From: Pseudomonas palmensis
GTDB taxonomy: Bacteria; Pseudomonadota; Gammaproteobacteria; Pseudomonadales; Pseudomonadaceae
Direction: 5' to 3'
Assembly: GCF_017848315.1 (NCBI RefSeq)
Contig: NZ_JAFKEC010000058.1
Location: 1 to 33,851, forward strand
DNA: 33,851 bases
Position numbers and translations under genes: made by a program. The notes beneath the pieces are model-generated. The model was not told the origin of the DNA, made no database searches, and saw only the letters and a list, made by a program, of their open reading frames with translations. This document shows, in pieces, positions 1-8,063 of the stretch (position 1 is its first letter; every line of letters starts with the position of its first letter).

Positions 1-1
1 G

Positions 2-82
2 GGCAAGATGGCAATTTTTGTATTCGGCTTTCTGGTATTGGCCTTCGCAATCGGAGCACTGGGTACCATCTCCCCCCTGTAA
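2..82 (+). CDS. C-terminal end of a small membrane protein (partial or tiny ORF)
   Basis: An open frame enters from the left edge and stops at 80-82. It has an internal ATG at 8-10, so it is either the tail of a longer gene or a complete 24-residue peptide. The visible residues are almost all hydrophobic (Ile, Phe, Val, Leu, Ala, Gly), consistent with one transmembrane helix ending in a short polar tail. A terminator-like hairpin follows 28 bases downstream, which supports a real gene ending here. No family can be assigned. Confidence 0.4.
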   Translation, partial: GKMAIFVFGFLVLAFAIGALGTISPL

Positions 83-109
83 CCCCCGCCACACCCCACA
101 CAAAACCAG

Positions 110-139
110 GAAGGCGCCGAGACTCCCGCGCCTTCTTTT
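110..139. terminator. Rho-independent terminator, possibly bidirectional
   Basis: An 8-bp perfect stem (GAAGGCGC at 110-117 paired with GCGCCTTC at 128-135) has a 10-base loop and is followed by TTTT on the plus strand. On the minus strand the stem is followed by CTGGTTTTG, a weaker U-tract. It lies between the small ORF ending at 82 and the MFS gene ending at 140, so it can serve both convergent units. Confidence 0.75.
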
Positions 140-1342
140 CTATTCTGCCACCAAGCCCTTGTTCACCCGCCACGCCAGCGGCAGCGTGAGCAGCAGCGTG
201 GCCGCCAGCACCACCACCGCCGTGGGCACCCCGGTAACGTCCCCCAGCCGCCCGAACACCACCGGTGCCAGCGCGCCGCCACCGATGGTGCCGGTGTAGA
301 ACAGCGCGAAGGCCTGCTCGTGCTTGCCGGCAGCCGCCAGCTCCGGCACCACGCCATACAGCACCGACGAGGTGCCGTTCAGCGCCAGGCCCAGCAACGG
401 CAGCATCACCAGCGTGGCCGAATACGGCAGCACCACCGCCAGCACGATCAACAGTGCAGTCCCCGCTTCGGTGAGCGAGACGGTTTTCAGCAGGCCGATG
501 CGTGCGCCCAGGTAGCCGCACAGCAGCTTGCCGAAGGCCCCGCCCACGAACAGCAGCGTCAGCGCCAGGCCGATACCGGCGGTGCCGGCGCCCTTGAGCC
601 TGAGCAGAAACGGCAGGAAGGTCAGAAACCCCATGCGCACCGCGCTGTCGAGCATGCCCAGCATCAGCAGGGCACGCAGGCCGCCCGGCGAGCCGTTTCC
701 GGTGGCCAGCTTCGGCGCCTTGCCGCCCGCCGCCAGGGCCTGGGCCCGGGAGGGGATCAGCCACCACAGCAACACCGCCGCAGCCACACCCAGCACGCCC
801 AGCAGCGTTGCACCGGTACGCCAGCTGACGGCCACCAGCAGCACGCCCATCAGGCCCGGAATGACCGCCTTGCCGATATCGCCCGCGAAGTTGTAGTGCG
901 ACAGCGCCTGCTTGACCCCGCCGCCCGCCGCGTGGCTGTCGGTGATCATCGAGGAGGCCAGCGGGTGCTGGGTACTGGCGCCCAGCCCGCCCAGCATCAG
1001 CGCCACCAGCAGCACACCCAGGCCCGTGGCCTGGCCGGCGACCAGGTAGGCCACGCCGGCCAGCAGCGTGCCGCCCACCAGCAGGCGCTCGCGGCCAAAG
1101 CGCCGGGCCGCGCGGCTGGCCAGCAGCTGAAAACCGGCCATCATCCCGGAATAGGCCCCGCGCAACAGGCCCACCTGGGCCAGGCTGAGGCCGAACTGCG
1201 CCTGCCACAGCGGCAGCAGCACGTAGATCACGTCGGTGAGCCCGTCGTGCACCGCGTGGGCGCTGCAGCCGGCCAGCAGCGAGCGGCGGCGCACCGAGGT
1301 TTCGGTGGTGACGGTGGCGTTACGGGGTACCGTTTCTTCCAT
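140..1342 (-). CDS. MFS transporter (fosmidomycin-resistance-like)
   Basis: A 400-residue polytopic inner-membrane protein of the major facilitator superfamily with the usual length and about 12 hydrophobic segments. The N-terminus carries HAVHDGLTDVIYVLLPLWQ, followed by an Arg-rich loop (RRFGRERLLVGG) between helices 2 and 3, as in MFS motif A. The HxxxD opening resembles the Fsr group, but substrate and direction of transport cannot be read from the sequence. I chose the ATG at 1342; the in-frame TTG at 1351 is less likely. The start overlaps the end of the upstream GST gene by 23 bases, so the two are probably co-transcribed and translationally coupled, after the alcohol dehydrogenase gene. 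A role in exporting a toxic electrophile or its conjugate is inference from these neighbours. Confidence 0.85.
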   Translation of the reverse strand: MEETVPRNATVTTETSVRRRSLLAGCSAHAVHDGLTDVIYVLLPLWQAQFGLSLAQVGLLRGAYSGMMAGFQLLASRAARRFGRERLLVGGTLLAGVAYLVAGQATGLGVLLVALMLGGLGASTQHPLASSMITDSHAAGGGVKQALSHYNFAGDIGKAVIPGLMGVLLVAVSWRTGATLLGVLGVAAAVLLWWLIPSRAQALAAGGKAPKLATGNGSPGGLRALLMLGMLDSAVRMGFLTFLPFLLRLKGAGTAGIGLALTLLFVGGAFGKLLCGYLGARIGLLKTVSLTEAGTALLIVLAVVLPYSATLVMLPLLGLALNGTSSVLYGVVPELAAAGKHEQAFALFYTGTIGGGALAPVVFGRLGDVTGVPTAVVVLAATLLLTLPLAWRVNKGLVAE

Positions 1343-1943
1343 GGATGACAAACCCTTCGCGTTCGGTCAGACGCTCGTAGTATGCCCGAACCGCTGCAAA
1401 ATCCGGATGCTCCAGCGGGGTTTCGAACCAGCGATTGACCGACAGGCCGATGGCGATGTCCGCCAGTGAAAAGTCCTGGCCACTGACGTAGGCGCCGGTC
1501 GACTCGAGCTGGCGGTCGAGGATCTGCAGGTTGGTGGTCCACTGCCTGCATGCCGCCGCCAGTGCCTCGGGGTCCTGATGGTCGGGGGAATGGCGCACCA
1601 GCGACAGGAAGGGGTAGGTCCAGGACTTGTTGAGGTCGGTGGCCTGCCAGTCCATCCACTGGTCCACCCGTGCGCGCACCCGGGGCTCGGCGGGGTAGAG
1701 GTGCTGCCCGTGGTACTGGTTGGCCAGGTAGCGCAGGATGCTGTTGGACTCCCACAGCACGAAGTCGCCGTCCTTGATCACCGGCACCATGGCGTTGGGG
1801 TTCAGGGCCAGGAACTGCGGGCTGAAGGTGGACCTGAAGCCCGAGCCCCAGTCCTCGCGCTCGAAGGCGATACCCAGCTCGGTGCAGGCCCATAGCACCT
1901 TGCGTACATTGATGGAGGAAGCTTTGCCGAGTATCTGCAGCAT
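1320..1943 (-). CDS. Glutathione S-transferase family protein
   Basis: A 207-residue cytosolic protein with the two-domain GST layout. The thioredoxin-like N-terminal domain (residues 1-78) has SSINVRKV near residues 9-16, where the catalytic Ser/Cys of theta/beta-like GSTs sits, the cis-Pro motif in NAMVPVIKDG, and the glutathione gamma-Glu binding motif ESNSI. The helical C-terminal domain contains the N-capping motif SLADIAIG. It conjugates or reduces electrophiles with glutathione; the natural substrate is unknown. The gene is the middle member of a minus-strand cluster, 37 bases after the dehydrogenase stop and overlapping the MFS gene. The ATG at 1943 has an AAGGG ribosome binding site upstream. 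Confidence 0.9.
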   Translation of the reverse strand: MLQILGKASSINVRKVLWACTELGIAFEREDWGSGFRSTFSPQFLALNPNAMVPVIKDGDFVLWESNSILRYLANQYHGQHLYPAEPRVRARVDQWMDWQATDLNKSWTYPFLSLVRHSPDHQDPEALAAACRQWTTNLQILDRQLESTGAYVSGQDFSLADIAIGLSVNRWFETPLEHPDFAAVRAYYERLTEREGFVIHGRNGTP

Positions 1944-1980
1944 GGGAGGCCCTTGTGGTTCGGTAGGGGAGTGAGGCGCG

Positions 1981-3036
1981 TCAGGCGCCGGTGGTGTCGT
2001 CGAGCGAGGCCATGTCGATCACGAAGCGGTAGCGCACATCGGAGCGCTGCATGCGTTCGAACGCCTCGTTGATCTGGTCCATGCGGATCATTTCACACTC
2101 CGGCAGAATGTTCTTCTTCGCGCAGAAGTCGAGCATCTCCTGGGTTTGCGCAATCCCGCCAATCGGCGAGCCGGCCAGGCGCCGCCGGCCGAGGATGAAC
2201 GGCACGGTCAGTTGTTCGTCGATCGGCCCCACCTGGCCGACGATCACCAGGGTGCCGTCCACGTCCAGCAGCGACATGTAGGGCGACACGTCATGGCGCA
2301 CCGGCACCGTGTCGATGATCAGGTCGAAGCTGGAGCGCGCGGCGGCCATGGCCTTGGCGTCGGATACCAGCAGCTTGTCGGCGCCCAGCGCCCGCGCATC
2401 ATCGAGTTTGTCGGGGGTGCGGCTGAGCACCGTGACGTCGGCACCCAGGCCCGCCGCCAGCTTCACGGCCATGTGCCCCAGCCCGCCCAGGCCGATGACC
2501 GCGACGCGGCTGCCGGGCCCGGCATTCCAGGTGCGCAGCGGCGAATAGGTGGTGATGCCGGCGCACAGCAGCGGCGCGGCCTTGGCCAGGTCCAGGCCGT
2601 CGGGCACGCGCAGCACGAACTCCTCGCGCACTACAAGGTGCTTGGAATAGCCGCCGTAGGTGGGTTCGCGGGTGATGCGGTCCAGGCTGTTGTAGGTTTG
2701 CGTGTTGTTCTCGCGGCACAGCTGTTCCTCGCCCTTGCGGCACTGGTCGCACTGCTGGCAGGAGTCGACCATGCAGCCCACCGCCACGGCGTCACCGACC
2801 TTGTAGCGGGTGACCTGGCTGCCCACCTCGGTCACGCGCCCGACGATCTCGTGGCCGGGCACGATCGGGTAGCGGCTGAAACCCCAGTCGTCGCGGGCCT
2901 GGTGCAGGTCGGAGTGACATACGCCGCAGTACAGGATCTGCATCGCCACGTCGTTGGGGCGCAGGGCGCGGCGTTCGAACTTGAAGGGTGCCAGCGGTGC
3001 TTCGCGGTGCTGCGCTGCATAGCCAATGGTGTACAT
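1981..3036 (-). CDS. Zinc-dependent NAD(P) alcohol dehydrogenase, YahK/CAD type
   Basis: A 351-residue medium-chain dehydrogenase/reductase. The sequence shows the catalytic zinc motif CGVCHSD, the GHE motif (PGHEIVG), the four-cysteine structural zinc lobe (C-x2-C-x2-C-x7-C near residue 100) and the nucleotide-binding GLGGLGHMAV in the Rossmann fold. Length and motifs fit the cinnamyl-alcohol-dehydrogenase/YahK group, broad-specificity enzymes that reduce aldehydes to alcohols, usually with NADPH. I chose the ATG at 3036, which has an AGAGGTG Shine-Dalgarno sequence; a GTG lies two codons upstream at 3042. It is first in a likely three-gene operon with the GST and MFS genes, suggesting aldehyde or electrophile detoxification (inference). 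The 155-base divergent region to the DUF2388 gene holds the promoters. Confidence 0.92.
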   Translation of the reverse strand: MYTIGYAAQHREAPLAPFKFERRALRPNDVAMQILYCGVCHSDLHQARDDWGFSRYPIVPGHEIVGRVTEVGSQVTRYKVGDAVAVGCMVDSCQQCDQCRKGEEQLCRENNTQTYNSLDRITREPTYGGYSKHLVVREEFVLRVPDGLDLAKAAPLLCAGITTYSPLRTWNAGPGSRVAVIGLGGLGHMAVKLAAGLGADVTVLSRTPDKLDDARALGADKLLVSDAKAMAAARSSFDLIIDTVPVRHDVSPYMSLLDVDGTLVIVGQVGPIDEQLTVPFILGRRRLAGSPIGGIAQTQEMLDFCAKKNILPECEMIRMDQINEAFERMQRSDVRYRFVIDMASLDDTTGA

Positions 3037-3191
3037 GTTCACCTCTCGTCACGCTCGGGAATGGGGACCAGGGTTTCAATATAGCCAGCATGGCGGGCTT
3101 CGTTGGGCGGGTAGGGATATTGGCGGGAACTCTTGGCCTGAGGGGCCTATCCTAATGAATGTAGGTTCCCCCCCATCACGGAGGCATCGTC

Positions 3192-3509
3192 ATGCGCCGT
3201 TTACTGCTGGTTTCTTCCCTTGTGCTCTGCCTGCCTTTGGGCACGGCCCTGGCCCGTGTGGATGGTCGCGATGTCGCCACCTCCGCCGGGGTTTCCGCCT
3301 CGTTGTACTCGACCTTCAAGGACGACAAGCTGGTGATTCCGGCGCGCGATGATGCTTCGACGTTCATCGCCAGCGGCGGCGAAATTCGCGGTGTGTACCT
3401 GGAGTCGATGCTGCAGCGTATCCGTCAGCAGAACCCTGGGTTGCAGGCCAGTGACGAAGACCTGGCCAAGGCGATACTGACCCAGGATGAGCTGGGGGCG
3501 GGGCAGTAG
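3192..3509 (+). CDS. DUF2388 small exported protein
   Basis: A 105-residue protein with a clear Sec signal peptide: MRR, then a Leu/Val-rich core, cleavage likely after LARA-type residues near position 21. The mature part contains VATSAGVSASLYSTFKDDK and a charged C-terminal half that I recognise as the DUF2388 family of pseudomonads, periplasmic or secreted proteins of unknown role. The ATG follows GGAGG at 3180-3184 with normal spacing. It stands alone, divergent from the dehydrogenase operon, and is followed by a REP pair. Paralogues are common in this genus. Confidence 0.88.
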   Translation: MRRLLLVSSLVLCLPLGTALARVDGRDVATSAGVSASLYSTFKDDKLVIPARDDASTFIASGGEIRGVYLESMLQRIRQQNPGLQASDEDLAKAILTQDELGAGQ

Positions 3510-3530
3510 TCGACCCTGCTGAATGCACAC

Positions 3531-3618
3531 CTGTAGGAGCCAGCCTTGCTGGCGATGCGCGGCCACGCCGTGCCATAGGCGCTAAGCACGCCATCGCCGG
3601 CAAGGCCGGCTCCTACAG
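3531..3618. repeat. Inverted pair of REP elements
   Basis: Two REP elements face each other: CTGTAGGAGCCAGCCTTGC at 3531-3549 and its inverted relative near 3595-3618, ending GGCTCCTACAG. Each has an internal GC hairpin (CCAGCCTTGCTGG; GCCGGCAAGGCCGGC). Together they form a long stem between two convergent genes, as REP pairs usually do, and probably act as a transcription barrier or mRNA stabiliser for both. Confidence 0.9.
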
Positions 3619-3652
3619 GAAGCTGTTGCTGCCACAGGTCTGATGGGTGCTA

Positions 3653-6325
3653 TCAGACTGAAGCCGGATCAACCTTGCCAGGGTCGATGCCCAGCGCTTC
3701 GATCGCGCCGGCCACCACCTCGCGCTCGATCACCCCGTCCGCCGCCAGCGCATTCAGCGCCGCCAGCACGATGAACTGGCGGTCCACCTCGAAATGCCGG
3801 CGCAGCGCCTCGCGTGTGTCCGACTGGCCGAAGCCGTCGGTGCCCAACGCCACGAAACGCCTCCCGGTCACCCACGGCCGGATCTGGTCGGCATGGATCT
3901 TCATGTAGTCCGTGGCCACCACCACCGGCCCCGCATGCCCCTGCAGCAGCGTTTCGATGTATGGCGTCTTCGGCGCCTGCAGCGGGTGCAGCAGGTTCCA
4001 GCGCTCCACCGCCTGCGCCTCGCGCCGCACCTCGGTCAGGCTGGTGGCGCTCCACACCTCGCTGCTGACGCCGAAATCACGCTGCAGAATATCCGCCGCC
4101 GCCAGCACCTCGTTCAGTATCGAGCCGCTGCCCATCAACTGCACATGCCGCTCGCCCTGCGGCGGTTTTTCCACCGGCAGGCGGTACAGCCCCTTGAGAA
4201 TGCCTTGCTCTGCGCCTTCGGGCATGGCGGGGTGGGCGTAGTTCTCGTTGAGCACGGTGATGTAGTAGTACACGTCCTCCTGCTCGGCATACATGCGGCG
4301 CATGCCGTCCTGGATGATTACCGCCAGCTCGTAGGCATAGGTGGGGTCGTAGGAGACGCAGCAGGGCACGGTGGCCGACATCACGTGGCTGTGCCCGTCG
4401 TCATGCTGCAAGCCTTCGCCCATCAACGTGGTACGCCCGCTGGTGGCGCCCAGCAGAAACCCCCGTGCGCGCGCATCGCCCGCCGCCCACAGCAGGTCGC
4501 CCACTCGCTGGAAGCCGAACATCGAATAGAAGATGTAGAACGGCAGGGTCATCACGCCATGGTTGGCGTAGGCGGTGCTGGCGGCAATCCACGACGAGGT
4601 GGCGCCGGACTCGTTGAGCCCTTCCTGCATGATCTGGCCGTCGGTGCTCTCCTTGTAGTAGCTGAGCGTGCCGGCATCCTGCGGCGTGTACAGCTGGCCC
4701 ACATGGGAGTGGATGCCGATCTGGCGGAACAGCCCCTCCATGCCGAAGGTGCGTGATTCGTCGGGCACGATCGGTACGACGAGGCGGCCGACCTGCGGGT
4801 CCTTGAGCAGGGTGCCGAGAATGCGCACGAACGCCATGGTGGTGGAGATGGCACGGTCACCGGTGCCCTTGAGCTGGCTGTCGAAGGCCTCCAGGGCCGG
4901 CACCTGCAACGGCTCGACCCTGGCCTGGCGCGCCGGCACATGCCCGCCCAGGCGATCACGGGCCACCTGCAGGTAGCGCGCATCGGCGCTGTCGGGGGCG
5001 GGCTTGAGGTAGGGGATCTCGCCGAGGCGCTCATCACTCAGGTCCAGGCCGAAGCGGTCGCGGAAGGCCTTGACCGCCTCGTCGCCCATCTTCTTCAACT
5101 GGTGGTTGATGTTCTGGCCTTCGCCGGCTTCGCCCATGCCGAAGCCCTTGACGGTCTTGGCCAGGATCACCGTTGGCCGCCCCGTGTGACGCACGGCCGC
5201 CGCGTAGGCGTTGTACACCTTGACCGGGTCGTGCCCGCCGCGAGCCAGCTTCCAGATGTCGTCATCGCTCAGGTCGCTGACCATCGCCAGCAGTTCCGGG
5301 TACTTGCCGAAGAAGTGCTCGCGCACGTAGGCGCCGTTCTGCGACTTGTAGGTCTGATACTCGCCGTCCACGCACTCCATCATGCGCTGGCGCAGGATGC
5401 CGCTGCTGTCCCTGGCCAGCAGCGCATCCCAGCCGCTGCCCCACACCACCTTGATCACGTTCCAGCCGGCAGCACGGTACAGGCTCTCGAATTCCTGGAT
5501 CACCTTGGCGTTGCCACGTACCGGGCCGTCCAGGCGCTGCAGGTTGCAGTTGACCACGAAGATCAGGTTGTCGAGTTTTTCGCGCCCGGCCAGCGAGATG
5601 GCCGCCAGCGACTCGGGCTGATCCATTTCGCCGTCACCGAGAAACGCCCACACCTTGCGGCCCTGGCGTGGGGTGAGGTCGCGATCTTCGAGGTAGCGCA
5701 TGAAGCGCGCCTGGTAGGCCGCGGTGATCGGCCCCAGGCCCATGGACACGGTGGGAAACTGCCAGAACTCGGGCATCAGCCGCGGGTGCGGGTAGGACGA
5801 CACGCCATCGCGGTCGGTCTCGCGGCGAAAGTTGTCCAGCTGCGCTTCGCTCAGGCGCCCTTCGAGGTAGGCCCGGCCATAGATACCCGGCGCCGAGTGG
5901 CCCTGGATGTACACCATGTCGCCGGCAAACTGCGCGGTGCGCCCGCGAAAGAAATGATCGAAGCCCACGTCATACAGCACCGCCGCCGAGGCGTAGGTGG
6001 CGATATGCCCGCCCACCCCCGAATGCTTGCCGGCGCGCAGCACCATGGCCAGTGCGTTCCAGCGGATATAGGCATTCAGGCGCTGCTCGGTGGCCAGGTC
6101 GCCGGGGTAGGGCAGTTCGCGCTCGGGGCCGATGGTGTTGACGTAGGGTGTGTTGACGCGGCCACGAAAGTCGCCGTGCAGCGACACGTCCAGGTCCAGC
6201 ATCTGGTCGATCAGGAAGTGCGCACGCGAGCGCCCCTCCACCTCGACAACAGTGGCCAGGGACTCAAGCCATTCCTGGGTCTGCTCGGGATCTGGGTCGT
6301 TCAACAGAGGGGGCTGCTGTTGCAT
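3653..6325 (-). CDS. aceE: Pyruvate dehydrogenase E1 component, homodimeric (paralogue outside an aceEF operon)
   Basis: An 890-residue thiamine-diphosphate enzyme of the homodimeric E1 type, which decarboxylates pyruvate or a related 2-oxo acid and passes the acyl group to a lipoyl E2. The ThDP/Mg motif runs from GDGEMDQPES (230-239) to VVNCN (257-261). Other conserved blocks are GGHIATYAS (105-113), NINHQLKKMG, RTFGMEGLFRQIGI and GLNESGATSSW. Full length for the family. The ATG at 6325 is preceded by a perfect AGGAGG nine bases upstream; an upstream in-frame ATG at 6394 lies inside an operator and is rejected. No E2 or E3 gene is adjacent, so it must use a distant E2 or act on its own. It is divergent from a MarR gene with two shared palindromes between them. 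An MdeB-like 2-oxobutyrate role is possible but unsupported by neighbours. Confidence 0.93.
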   Translation of the reverse strand: MQQQPPLLNDPDPEQTQEWLESLATVVEVEGRSRAHFLIDQMLDLDVSLHGDFRGRVNTPYVNTIGPERELPYPGDLATEQRLNAYIRWNALAMVLRAGKHSGVGGHIATYASAAVLYDVGFDHFFRGRTAQFAGDMVYIQGHSAPGIYGRAYLEGRLSEAQLDNFRRETDRDGVSSYPHPRLMPEFWQFPTVSMGLGPITAAYQARFMRYLEDRDLTPRQGRKVWAFLGDGEMDQPESLAAISLAGREKLDNLIFVVNCNLQRLDGPVRGNAKVIQEFESLYRAAGWNVIKVVWGSGWDALLARDSSGILRQRMMECVDGEYQTYKSQNGAYVREHFFGKYPELLAMVSDLSDDDIWKLARGGHDPVKVYNAYAAAVRHTGRPTVILAKTVKGFGMGEAGEGQNINHQLKKMGDEAVKAFRDRFGLDLSDERLGEIPYLKPAPDSADARYLQVARDRLGGHVPARQARVEPLQVPALEAFDSQLKGTGDRAISTTMAFVRILGTLLKDPQVGRLVVPIVPDESRTFGMEGLFRQIGIHSHVGQLYTPQDAGTLSYYKESTDGQIMQEGLNESGATSSWIAASTAYANHGVMTLPFYIFYSMFGFQRVGDLLWAAGDARARGFLLGATSGRTTLMGEGLQHDDGHSHVMSATVPCCVSYDPTYAYELAVIIQDGMRRMYAEQEDVYYYITVLNENYAHPAMPEGAEQGILKGLYRLPVEKPPQGERHVQLMGSGSILNEVLAAADILQRDFGVSSEVWSATSLTEVRREAQAVERWNLLHPLQAPKTPYIETLLQGHAGPVVVATDYMKIHADQIRPWVTGRRFVALGTDGFGQSDTREALRRHFEVDRQFIVLAALNALAADGVIEREVVAGAIEALGIDPGKVDPASV

Positions 6326-6382
6326 CGGTAATCCTCCTGCGGGGTTGTGGCGGGCAGTGCCGGCAGGCCTGCCGGGTAGTAG

Positions 6383-6394
6383 TTGCATTTGCAA
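6383..6394. promoter_or_regulatory. Putative MarR operator, site 1
   Basis: TTGCA-TT-TGCAA, a perfect 12-bp palindrome between the divergent E1 and MarR genes, 58 bases upstream of the E1 start codon. It is the same motif as sites 2 and 3. The repetition next to a regulator gene is what supports it. Confidence 0.7.
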
Positions 6395-6420
6395 TTGATT
6401 CTAGGCATGCGCCCCGTATG

Positions 6421-6434
6421 ATTGCAAATGCAAT
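6421..6434. promoter_or_regulatory. Putative MarR operator, site 2
   Basis: ATTGCA-AA-TGCAAT, a perfect 14-bp palindrome centred 39 bp from site 1 and 23 bases upstream of the MarR start codon. The position fits autoregulation. It rules out translation starting at the upstream in-frame ATG at 6418, which would place the operator inside the gene. Confidence 0.72.
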
Positions 6435-6456
6435 AACTTTGACCCGAGGAACCCTC

Positions 6457-6903
6457 ATGGCTGCACCCACCGCTGACCTCTGGTTCAGCTTCATTCGCGC
6501 CCACCGCAACCTGATTCGCGAAATCGAACGCCGCCTGGCCGACCAGGGCCTGCCCGTGTACGCCTGGTATGACGCGCTGTGGGGCATCGAGAGCGGCCCC
6601 GATGGCTGCCGGCGCATGCACGAGCTGGCCGATGTGATGGCCATCGAGCGTTACAACCTGACCCGCCTGGTCGACCGCCTGGAGGCCGAAGGGCATGTGG
6701 TGCGCAAGAAGGTCGCGGGCGACGGGCGCGGCGCCCTGGCGTGCATCACCGACAGCGGCAAGGCGCTGCGCAAGCGCATGTGGGCGGTGTACAAGCAGGC
6801 AGTGGACGAGCTGTTTCTGAGCCAGTTCACGCCCGAGCAACAGGCGCTGTTCGCCCAGGCGCTGGAACAGTCGAGCTTCAAGGCCCGGGCGTCATTCGCC
6901 TAG
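6457..6903 (+). CDS. MarR family transcriptional regulator
   Basis: A 148-residue dimeric winged-helix DNA-binding protein. The helix-turn-helix is visible at about residues 54-83 (MHELADVMAIERYNLTRLVD), followed by the wing (KKVAGDGRGALACITDSGK), with flanking helices for dimerisation. The start at 6457 has GAGGA seven bases upstream. MarR proteins usually repress neighbouring genes and release DNA on ligand binding. The flanking E1 and E1-like genes and three copies of one palindrome make those genes the likely targets (inference). The 3' end overlaps the convergent E1-like gene by 12 bases. Confidence 0.9.
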   Translation: MAAPTADLWFSFIRAHRNLIREIERRLADQGLPVYAWYDALWGIESGPDGCRRMHELADVMAIERYNLTRLVDRLEAEGHVVRKKVAGDGRGALACITDSGKALRKRMWAVYKQAVDELFLSQFTPEQQALFAQALEQSSFKARASFA

Positions 6904-7962
6904 GCCCAGCCGGGCCTGTGCGGCGGGTAGCGCCTGGGTGTCGAACAGGCCCTGGCCGGCCAGTGCCTGCAACGCGCTGAAGGTTATCCAGCGCCGATCC
7001 AGGCAGTTGCCCGGCGCCAGGCTGTCGGCGCCCAGTGCGGTGAAGGGCGCCGTGACATGCGGGGCAAGCTGGTCGGCGATGTGCTGGGCATAGCCGGTCA
7101 CGGCGATCACCGGCGTGCTGGCCGACATCAGGCAGTACTGCAGGTAGCTCTTGCGTGGCGCGGCCTCGGGGTGCAGGCGGTTCCAGCGCGCGGCATCGTC
7201 GCTGTCACGGGCCAGGCGCGTGTAGCTGGGGCAACTCCACAACTGGCTGGCGATGCCCCAGTGCGTGTCGAGCAGCACCGCGGCGGCGCGTACCTCCCGG
7301 AGCATGGCGCCGGCGCCCAGCAGGCGTACCTGGGGGCGGGCAGCGCTGGTGGGCTGCAACGGGTACATGCCCAGGAATGCATCGCTGCAATCGTCGTGTG
7401 CCGGTTCATCGGCTGCCGGCGGCTGATCGTGCAGGGTCATGTAGTAGAAGCCGTGGCGCCCCTGTACGTACAGCTCGTCCAGCGCCGCCAGCAGGATGGC
7501 CTGGGCCTCGGCAGCGCTGGCGGGGTCGTACGGGCGGCACTGGGCGTTGGCCGACAGCCACAACGGCAGCCACGGGTGCGCGCCCTTGGGCCAGCGCGAG
7601 GCGGCCGATTCCAGGTCGTTGAACACGATGCCGCGGTGGCCGATCTGCTCGGCCAGCATCGACACGCGGGCCGAGCTCGGCGACTGGGTGAGGTAGATCA
7701 GCGGGCGTTCGCGGCTGGGCGCCTGCTGGCGAAACCAGATGCCCCAGGGGCTGACCACCTCGCTCGCGCTGTCGGCGCGATCATTGATCACCCACAGGTT
7801 GCCCGCCACGGCCGGGTCGTGCTCGATGCGGTGCACGGTCTGCAAAATCTGCAACAGCGGCGAGTGCGACGCTGCGCCGGTCGACGGCAGGCCGGCCTCG
7901 ATGCTGCGAATGCAGGCGTGGGCGGCCAGTCGGGCAGGGGGGATGGCAGGCAGTGAATCCAC
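6892..7962 (-). CDS. Stand-alone homologue of the C-terminal half of pyruvate dehydrogenase E1
   Basis: A 356-residue protein that aligns by eye with only the second half of the neighbouring E1. Examples are YDPASAAEAQAILLAALDEL (145-164) with E1 YDPTYAYELAVIIQDGMRRM, FYYMTLHDQ with YYYITVLNE, LLGAGAMLREV with LMGSGSILNEV, and ARWNRLHP with ERWNLLHP. The N-terminal ThDP domain with its GDG...NCN motif is absent. The central segment carrying the E1 NESGATSSW block is shortened and unrecognisable, so it is unlikely to be catalytic on its own. I chose the GTG at 7962, which has GGAG six bases upstream; an in-frame ATG at 8028 lies inside operator site 3. The frame is intact over the whole length, which argues against a recent pseudogene. 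It may act as an accessory or decoy partner of E1 (inference). Confidence 0.75.
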   Translation of the reverse strand: MDSLPAIPPARLAAHACIRSIEAGLPSTGAASHSPLLQILQTVHRIEHDPAVAGNLWVINDRADSASEVVSPWGIWFRQQAPSRERPLIYLTQSPSSARVSMLAEQIGHRGIVFNDLESAASRWPKGAHPWLPLWLSANAQCRPYDPASAAEAQAILLAALDELYVQGRHGFYYMTLHDQPPAADEPAHDDCSDAFLGMYPLQPTSAARPQVRLLGAGAMLREVRAAAVLLDTHWGIASQLWSCPSYTRLARDSDDAARWNRLHPEAAPRKSYLQYCLMSASTPVIAVTGYAQHIADQLAPHVTAPFTALGADSLAPGNCLDRRWITFSALQALAGQGLFDTQALPAAQARLGLGE

Positions 7963-8010
7963 GGGGCAGCTCCATGATCGGTCCTTGGCAGAAGCGCAAG
8001 GGATACTGCA

Positions 8011-8034
8011 ATCTGATTGCAAATGCAATCAGAT
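8011..8034. promoter_or_regulatory. Putative MarR operator, site 3
   Basis: A perfect palindrome with 11-bp arms (ATCTGATTGCA and TGCAATCAGAT) and a 2-base centre, 48 bases upstream of the E1-like GTG start. The core TTGCA-AA-TGCAA is identical to site 2, linking this gene to the MarR regulator more than 1 kb away. Confidence 0.72.
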
Positions 8035-8063
8035 GCTGTCGGCACGATCAGGGTGCTGCGCTT

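Noticed and set aside
4940..6331. 463-codon plus-strand frame
   Set aside because: It is antisense to the E1 gene, which has intact catalytic motifs; the product is His/Val/Ala-rich and matches nothing.
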